A DNA stretch of 64,000 nt from the NCBI GenBank assembly GCA_039707465.1, contig CM077643.1, positions 318,189,919 through 318,253,918 of the forward strand, in the 5' to 3' direction. A program made the position numbers and the translations under genes. How positions within the stretch are numbered: the first letter of the stretch is position 1; each line of letters starts with the position of its first letter. The notes below the pieces were generated by a model. That model searched no databases. It was not told the origin of the DNA and saw only the letters and a list, made by a program, of their open reading frames with translations. Below are positions 57,639 to 64,000 of this stretch, in pieces. Source of the DNA: Rhabdophis nuchalis. Lineage: Eukaryota > Chordata > Lepidosauria > Squamata > Natricidae.

Positions 57639-58102
57639 CAGGGGTGGGTTCCTGCCAGTTCTAGCCTCTTCTATAGAAGAGGTTCCACAAATCTACGGTG
57701 CCGTTTAGAACCGGTTCCAGCTCCCTCCCCCCGCCCATCCCAACGTCATCAAGATGAAGAGCGAGAGGAGGAATTCTGGGAGTTGAAGTCCACAAGTCTT
57801 AAAGCTGTCAAGTTTGAACACCCCTGGGTTTTTTTCCCCTAAAGGGTTAGGGGTGCAAAGGTCTTGTAACTTGACAGCTTTAAAACTTGCGTGCTTCAAA
57901 TGCCAGAGTTCCTGAGCCAACATTTTGGTTGCTAAGCAAGAGCGTTGTTAAGTGGGTTTCACCACATTTTACAAGTTGGCCACGCCCACGCAGTCGCATG
58001 ACTGCCAATCCAATCCTATCCAGTCACATGGCCGGCAAGCAACTCCCACAAAGCAGGCCACACCTACAAAAGAGGTTCTAAAAATTTTGAAACCTGCTAC
58101 TG
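57639..58102. mobile_element. Non-autonomous hAT with nested foldback
   Basis: CAGGGGTGGGTTCCTGCC left, GAAACCTGCTACTG right. The TSD TTTCTGAT (57631-57638) / TTGCTGAT (58103-58110) matches at 7 of 8. AGAACCGGTTCCAGC and GGCCACGCCCACGCAGTC are subterminal family motifs. The middle (57769-57917) is a family A foldback. Confidence 0.85.
57769..57917. repeat. Foldback repeat, family A, two facing arms
   Basis: GGAATTCTGGGAGTTGAAGTC...AAAGCTGTCAAGTTTGA (from 57769) and an inverse arm (AACTTGACAGCTTTAAAAC...TGCCAGAGTTCCTG, to 57917) flank a 45-bp loop with CCCCTGG / TTAGGGGT. Sequence resemblance to 1-126 is clear. Confidence 0.75.
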
Positions 58103-58110
58103 TTGCTGAT

Positions 58111-58334
58111 CCTTGTAGGATCAGCGCACACTGATCCACCAAGTCTGCCAGAACACTTGGTGGCGGACAGAAGAACAACCATAGCACAAGAGAAGTGAGC
58201 ACTTTGCAAAGCCAGAGCTGCAAATGCTGCCCACATATGTCTGCCAGAAATGAGGCAGAACATTTCATGCCTGTATAAGCCTTGCCAACCACCTGCGGAC
58301 ACATCATGGACAGCCCACAACCTGTTAAGATGTC
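58111..58334. other. Unannotated spacer
   Basis: GC-moderate DNA joined in frame to the L2 that follows. Its CCACCAAGTCTGCCAGAACACTTGGTGG is a small inverted repeat. Not assigned. Confidence 0.4.
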
Positions 58335-59027
58335 AAGATGCCTTACGCAAAGTCACTCAAGCACTCGTCACCTCTCGATTCGACTACTGTAATGCTCTCT
58401 ACATGGGGCTTCCCTTGAGGTGCACCCGAAAGCTGCAGTTAGTCCAGAATGCAGCCACGTGGGTGATTACGGGAGCGCCTAGACACTCCCACATAACACC
58501 AATCCTGCGCGAGCTGCACTGGCTTCCTGTGGTCTTTCGGGTGCGCTTCAAGGTTTTGACGACCATCTTTAAAGCGCTCCATGGCTCGGGGCCTAGTTAT
58601 ATGCGAGACCGCCTCCTGCCCCATACATTCCTTAGACCGATACACTCCCACAGAGAGGGCCTCCTCAGGGTGCCGTCGGCTGGACAATGCCGACTGGCGA
58701 CACCCAGGGGAAGAGCCTTCTCTGTGGCGGGCCCAGCCCTTTGGAACGACTTAACCCATGAACTTCGCACCATCTCCGACCTCCGCCTCTTCCGCAAGTG
58801 TCTTAAGACACATCTGTTCCATCTAGCCGGCCTAGCGTAACCTCCATTACTGACTTTTAGATAGTTTTAAATTTGGGGATTTTAATTTGGTTTTTAGCGC
58901 AGGATTTTATTGGAATAAGTTTTTAAAAATTTTATATGTTTTTGTATGTATTTTAGTATTCCTGTGTGCCACCCTGGGTCCGTTTGGAGAAGGGCGGGGT
59001 ATACATTTAATTAAAAAAAAAAAAGCC
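58335..59027 (+). mobile_element. L2 LINE 3' end, open RT C-terminus
   Basis: The open frame runs from about 58335 to 58840 (168 codons of L2): VTQALVTSRFDYCNALYMG, KLQLVQNAATWVITGAPRH, HITPILRELHWLPVVFRVRF, FKALHGSGPSYMRDRLLPHT, PRGRAFSVAGPALWNDL, LRLFRKCLKTHLFHLAGLA. This is the RT thumb to C-terminus; the catalytic block is missing. The 3' UTR ends with the GTGCCACCCTGGGTCC...GAAGGGCGGGGTATA motif and an A12 run. Least damaged L2 in the window. Confidence 0.93.
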
Positions 59028-59079
59028 CTCTTCAAACAAGATGGATGAATATCACAAGTAGCCCAACTAGATCTTCCTC

Positions 59080-59190
59080 TATACATTTCATTTCATTTTA
59101 TTCGATTTATATACCGCCCTATTTTCACCTAAAAGGGACTCAGGGCGGTGCACAGAAAGATAAAAACCCAACAATACATACAAAATATAA
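59080..59190 (-). mobile_element. L2 LINE 3' tail
   Basis: TTTATATACCGCCC...GACTCAGGGCGGTGCACAG is the inverse of the L2 tail, placed tail to tail with the preceding copy. Confidence 0.82.
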
Positions 59191-59777
59191 AAGACAAGAC
59201 GCTCAGTTGCAGATTTCAAGTGTCATTTAATGATTTCTAGGCCAAAACGACATTGGTTTTCTAAAATGTCTACAGACTAACCCTCCAAAGACTGTGCCAT
59301 GCCTGACCTCAAACACTTGCAAAACTGGACTTGGCTTGTTAAATCATGAAGGATTCTTGATCACAATCATCTATGGTTTTTCTGTGGCCTAAAATTAAAC
59401 TTAAAAGCCACCTTCCCATTATCGAAACTGAAGTTTTTGTTTAGGTCACTTTTGAATTTTATGGGGATGTAGAATGTAAACATTGCTCACTAGGATGTAA
59501 CAGAGCTTGTCATAAGTGACTTTCTTGAAATTGTTGTCTTGCCCTCACACAGGGCACAGTAATAACACATAGAACCTCAAACCACTTGATTTTTTACGGT
59601 GTCTGTATAAACATATTCCTCAAATGACCCTGCAAACAGCCTAATACATGTCAAGGTTGTTCACTACCTAGAATGCCATGTGTTTCAGTTCCTGTAACGT
59701 TAATTTTCTGAATCATCAGTTCATACCATAAGGCTACCTGGGAAGTTGTTTCTGTTTTCCAACAGCTCTTGAATGCT
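59191..59777. other. Unannotated sequence
   Basis: Nothing recognised. Confidence 0.5.
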
Positions 59778-59782
59778 GTCAT

Positions 59783-60403
59783 TGTTCTGACTTAGGCTTC
59801 ACAAAAGCATGAAGCAGACGCCTTGTCCCGATAAAACCCCTTTTTATTAAGCTAATGTGAATTCCTCTCATTCACATTCAGCAAAGTCCCAGCAAACAGT
59901 CTTTCAAGGGTGAATGTACAACCACAGACCTTATCAGGCTTGGAGAGCTGCCAGGCCGATATCTTCCAAATCCAATGCTGTACAAGAAAATACTTGGCAA
60001 GGAGTCTCTGCGAGTCAACAAATCTTCATGCTAATTAAGCAAACTAATTGTCTCCTGCAAACTCCACTCCCCTTTTGCCCCCTCTTTATTCCCTATGGGA
60101 GGGGCCATTCACTTTCCACCTGTGCCTTCACTCCGGAGTCAGCACTTGTTCCTTAACTGTTCCCTTCTCCTGACAGCTCTGCGCTGGGGCACATCGGGAA
60201 CAGGCTCCAGCTGTTCTTCTGCTCCAATGATCTGACTCCAAAGGCAGCTGATAACTGTTGCATGGCCCTGGCCCCATCGCTGCCTCCAACGCACAGCACT
60301 CATCGGAGCCTTCCCCAGACTCCAGGACTGGCCCATGTTGCTCCCAACCTTCTCACTGTCTGAGTCTGCCACCAGCTCCACTGGCTGCTGGCAGGCCACA
60401 ACA
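59783..60403 (-). mobile_element. Solo LTR, 621 bp
   Basis: On the minus strand it starts TGTTGTGGCCTGCC and ends CTAAGTCAGAACA. A TATA-less AATAAAGAGG lies in the middle and AATAAAAAGGGG about 70 bp from the end, the usual place of the polyadenylation signal. The flanks GTCAT (59778-59782) and CTCAT (60404-60408) match at 4 of 5. No internal region nearby. Probably a gypsy-type LTR, from general resemblance only. Confidence 0.72.
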
Positions 60404-60408
60404 CTCAT

Positions 60409-61423
60409 TTCATTTGTCTTCTCAATGAAACAATTCCAACTCTTGCTTTCACTAGTAATTTTAAAATGTGCATCTTAAGTTAATGTATGCCAATTGTGGA
60501 GGTATTTTATTTCTACTAATCATACCTCCCATCATCCAGGAAGATTCAAAGCTTTTAATAAAATTGGAACTTTTGTTTTGGGGAAAAGCTGCCACTAATA
60601 TTATCCATATCAAAGTGACATTGGCTCAACCCTGTTGGCCTTTCAGAAAATTCTCAAAATATAGTTTTCCTAGGAAAAACAATTGGGAGAAACAATGAGA
60701 AACAGGGAGCCCATCAACCCATCATATTATATCTGAGTCTTTGAGACATTCTCCGGTGGTCTTATTTATATTTAATTGTTTTTAATGGCTATGTAATATG
60801 TGTTTTCATTATTTGAATACTGCTCAGATATGGGTAGCCATAGATACATGATGAAGAAATAAGTAAATCAATTGTCTTGGATCATGATAGTCAGTAGAAA
60901 AGTTAACACCGAATGCTGGGACCATCTGGAGTGTTTGCAGCAATTTGGGGGAAGCACTCCATTTTCCTTTTTTCAAATCCAAAGTGGGAACATTTTTCCA
61001 CTTTGCTTTCTGTTTCACCCTTGCAACTTGATAGAATTCCTCCTTGCAGGCAGGATAGGAGGCCTATTCTTTCTTACTCTGGACTTTACCAGCACAAGCC
61101 TGCAAAGGGGCAGTTGCACTAACATGACATTCCCCGTGCTGCTTTAATTTAAAATGTTAATATTAAAATAAATGCATATTTACTTCTTGTACCATTGTAA
61201 TCCAAAGGAAAAATTTGTTCTAGTAATGGGACCTGTCATGCAAATCAATTTATAATTTGGTAGCCACATTCCAACAAAGCTGGAGAATCCCTTCTCTAAA
61301 TGTCAGAAATAACTACAGTAATTGAAAGAGAAAAATAGCATGGTATGTTTCTGAAAGAGATTGGGGTTTGGTTGGATTTTGTGCAGCTTTCTTTTTTTCC
61401 TCTCCTTTGCCTTTATTAAGAAC
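60409..61423. other. Unannotated sequence
   Basis: Nothing recognised. Confidence 0.5.
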
Positions 61424-61529
61424 TAGCTATACCCGGCCATGCGTTGCTGTGGCCCAGTCTGTTTAAATGGCCAACCGATCTGTGTGTAGATCTACACCTG
61501 CACACCTGCACACAACCACCATATAACCC

Positions 61530-62463
61530 CCAACCTACCTACCTACTGTATTTCTCCCTCTCTATCTATCCCTCTACCTACCTACCTACTGTATTTCTTC
61601 CTTTCTCTCTCTATCTACCTACCTACCGTATTTCTCCCTCTCTATCCCTCTACCTACTTACTGTATTTCTTCCTCTCTCTCTATTCCTCTACCTACCTAC
61701 TGTATTTCTTCCTCTCTCTCTATTCCTCTATCTACCTACCTACCTACCTACTGTATTTCTCCCTCTCTATCTATACACCTACCTACCTACCTACGGTATT
61801 TCTCCCTTTCTGTCTATCCCTCTACTTACCAACCTACTGTATTTCTCCCTTTCTCCCTTTACCTACCTACCTACTGTATTTCTCCCTCTCTATCTATCCC
61901 TCTACCTACCTACATACTGTATTTCTCCCTCACTCTCTATCCCTCTACCTACCTACCTACTGTATTTCTCCCTCTTTATCCCTCTACCTACCTACCTATT
62001 GTATTTCTCCCTATCTATCTATCCCCCTACCTACTGTATTTCTCCCTATCTATTTATCCCCCTACCTACCTACCTTACCTACCTACTGTATTTCTCCCTG
62101 TCTATCCCTCTACTTACCTACCTACAGTATTTCTTCCTTTCTCCCTCTACCTACCATCCTACTGTAATTCTCCCTCTCTATCTTTCCCCCTACCTACCTA
62201 CCTACCTACCGTATTTCTCCCTCTCCATCTATCCACCTACCTACCTGCTATATTTCTTCCTTTCTCCACCTACCTACCTACCTACCTACTGTGTTTCTCC
62301 CTCTCTATCTATCACCATATCTATCTACTTACCTACCTACCTACTGTGTTTCTCCCTATCTATCCACCTACCTACCTACCTACCTACCTACCTACCTACC
62401 TACCTACCTACCTACCTACTGTATTTCTCCCTCTCTATCTATTTCCCTATCTACCTACCTACT
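61530..62463. repeat. CTAC/TCTC minisatellite, about 21 units
   Basis: A unit of about 34-60 bp, (CTAC)n followed by TGTATTTCTCCCTCTCTATC, recurs about 21 times with varying CTAC number. The plus strand lacks G except in TGTATT-type words, so a 343-codon frame stays open over 61444-62475 (Tyr, Leu, Pro, Ser repeats); this is a repeat artefact. One further TGTATTTCTCC unit lies beyond the CR1 insertion at about 62825. Confidence 0.9.
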
Positions 62464-62820
62464 ATAATACAATAATACAATAGCAGAGTTGGAAGGGAGC
62501 TTGGAGGTCATCTAGTCCAACCCCCTGCCTAGGCAGGAAGCCCTATACCATTTCAGACAAATGGCTATCCAACATCTTCTTAAAGACTTGAAGTGTTGGG
62601 GCATTTACAATTTCTGGAGGCAAGCTGTTCCACTGGTTAATTGTTCTAACTGTCAGGAAATTCCTCCTCAGTTCTAAGTTGCTTCTCTCCTTGATTAGTT
62701 TCCACGCATTGCTTCTTGTTCTGCCCTCTAGTGCTTTGGAGAATTGCTTGACTTCCTCTTCTTTGTGGCAACCCCTGAGATATTGGAAGGCTGCTATCTC
62801 CCCTAGTCCCTCTTTTATTA
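62464..62820 (-). mobile_element. CR1 LINE 3' end inside the minisatellite
   Basis: Inverse of the CR1 3' end: TATTG units, GGAAGGGAGCTTGG, GGCAAGCTGTTCCACTGG, down to GCTGCTATCTCC at the truncation. The tandem repeat resumes directly after it. Confidence 0.92.
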
Positions 62821-63165
62821 AACTGTATTTCTCCTTCTCTCTCTCTCTCTATGGGCCACCTGGGAGTTTACTATCCTCTGTGACTTGTCTTAGTCCTTTT
62901 AGGCCTCTTTACAGTGTTCTTGAGGAAATGACTGTTGGAAATGCCAGGTGGGAGGAGTTACAGGGAGGTGAAAACATGATCACATTTTACATTTGTGTAC
63001 CTTGCACATGACACACGTGTGCTAGCCACAAAATAAGTACGTATTCTATTATCGGAAGTCCTTGGTAACATTGTGTCAAAATTTGAGGTAAATCGGTGCA
63101 GTAGTTTTTGAGATTAGCTGCTTCGTACAAACTATTTTACATTTTTATTTATATAGATAAGGTTT

Positions 63166-63440
63166 TACTGGTAGTTCTCACTTAATGACCACAATTGGGA
63201 CAGGCAACTCCATTGCTAAGCAATGCAGACATTAAGCAAAACATCATGTGACAGCAACTTGCAATTTTACTGCTGGCTTCTCCAGTGACTCTATTTATCA
63301 GAAGCTGGCGGTGAAGAACCTGAATCTCTATCATGTGATTGTGAGCAGTTGTAAGCGTGGGACTGGGTAAAGTTATTTTTTCAGCACTATTGTAATTTCA
63401 GTCACTAAACAGGGCAGTTATTATGCACGGATTATCTGTA
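63166..63440. mobile_element. TA-target MITE, family C, shortened
   Basis: TACTGGTAGTTCTCACTTAATGACC left, ACGGATTATCTGTA right, with a GTGATTGTGAGCAGTTGTAAG interior. It abuts the end of the preceding repeat, so that end may have been its target. Confidence 0.7.
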
Positions 63441-63847
63441 CATTGCAATATGTTCATTTCTTCAATACTTCTATTGTTGTATTCTTTTGGAGAGGTTTAC
63501 TATTCAAAGCAACAATGACAACAGACATTTGTGTTGCATATGATCAATTGATATATTGTTCTGGTTAAGATTGAGTTGTAGGTGCTGCCATCTTGTTTTT
63601 TTGCTTCTGCACATGCAGAGCAATTTTTATTAGTAGTGACTGCCGGAACCCACCCCTATATTGAATCATCTTGGGAGTGGGGGTGGATTGATCTGGTAAA
63701 CATATTATGAAAACACCAGAATCTGTTTTTTGTGCCCTTTTCTTGCTGTGCATGTGTATAATGTGCTCTGCCTATTTGTAATGGAAATACAAAGAGAGAA
63801 CACCACATAAAGATTTGGATAAAACAAGCACTTGTTTTATAATATGT
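63441..63847. other. Mostly unannotated, with one hAT end
   Basis: TGCCGGAACCCACCCCTA at 63641-63658 is the right end of the CAGGGGTGGGTTCC hAT family; no left end was found. The remainder is unassigned. Confidence 0.5.
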
Positions 63848-64000
63848 CTATGGAGATTCTCAGTTATCCAGGTCATGATTGTCACAAAGGTGCTTTTTCA
63901 AAAGGCAACTTGACTTTCTTGTTTCTCTTTGCAGACGTTTCACTTCTCATTCAAGAAGTTTCTTCAACTCTGACTGGATGGCGAAAAATGTAAGGATTTA
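63848..64000. repeat. Foldback repeat, family B, cut by the window edge
   Basis: TATGGAGATTCTCAGTTATCC, GGTGCTTTTTCAAAAGGCAAC and CACTTCTCATTCAAGAAG match the inverse of 12023-12530. The second arm lies beyond the window. Confidence 0.72.

Larger units (their letters stand above)
61424..63165. mobile_element. Unclassified repeat carrying a minisatellite
   Basis: Starts with AACTAGCTATACCCGGCCATGCG and ends with AAATCGGTGCAGTAGTTTTTGAG followed by TTTTTATTTATATAGATAAG, two blocks I recognise as the ends of a widespread repeat in animal genomes, though I cannot name its class. Between them lie the minisatellite, a CR1 insertion and about 200 bp of unidentified sequence (62860-63050). Confidence 0.55.

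Noticed and set aside
61444..62475. 343-codon open frame, Pro/Ser/Leu/Tyr-rich
   Set aside because: It only reads the CTAC/TGTATTTCTCC minisatellite; frame stays open because the plus strand rarely forms stop codons.

Overview
The window reads as intergenic DNA of a squamate reptile, most likely a snake. No host protein-coding exon, tRNA, rRNA or CRISPR array could be supported. What is recognisable is a dense, layered set of transposable elements and simple repeats in AT-rich sequence. The squamate call rests on a Sauria-type SINE (46283-46633), a BovB LINE 3' end (25947-26395), CR1 and L2 LINE tails that run straight into long microsatellites, an L1 with a vertebrate-type ORF1, and many short hAT elements with 8-bp target-site duplications (TSDs).

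Layout. 1-8.9 kb: a foldback repeat, then a CR1 split by a roughly 2-kb L1-type element carrying an intact ORF1 and no ORF2 (787-2764), a hAT, a decayed L1 ORF2 end, a second CR1 with a 99-bp L1 tail at its edge, and a probable solo LTR. 8.9-16.4 kb: a hAT nested in a foldback repeat, an 870-bp hAT, two CR1s (the second ending in 22 TATTG units). 16.4-30.5 kb: mostly unannotatable AT-rich DNA with a Tigger-like MITE, an L2 tail with (TAGA)n, a BovB, a tRNA-derived SINE with a 13-bp TSD, and a solo LTR sitting inside a MITE. 30.5-38.3 kb: an L2, a second SINE type, a perfect 43-bp inverted duplication, and LINE RT fragments. 39.0-40.6 kb: a 1.6-kb hAT with a GC-rich core and about 730 bp of polypurine DNA. 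41-51.7 kb: internally deleted L2 and APE-type LINE copies, short LTRs, the Sauria SINE, a long L2, a decayed RTE-like RT. 52.6-60.4 kb: paired hATs, L2s, an APE-type LINE 3' end, a hairpin/microsatellite cluster (56.18-56.89 kb), a hAT carrying a nested foldback, and a 621-bp solo LTR. 61.4-63.4 kb: an unclassified repeat carrying a roughly 930-bp CTAC/TCTC-rich minisatellite, itself hit by CR1, next to another MITE.

How the parts relate. The autonomous families visible as remnants (CR1, L2, L1, BovB/RTE, an APE-type LINE, LTR elements) supplied machinery in trans to the SINEs, while the hAT and TA-target MITEs depended on absent transposases. Nesting gives relative ages: CR1 older than the L1-type insertion; TA-target MITE older than the LTR; foldback repeat older than the hAT at 12.2 kb; hAT older than the foldback at 57.8 kb; minisatellite repeat older than CR1 at 62.5 kb. 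The strongest candidate for something under-described is the ORF1-only L1-type element, structurally like mammalian HAL1. Family names come from recognition of sequence and ends, not from a database search.
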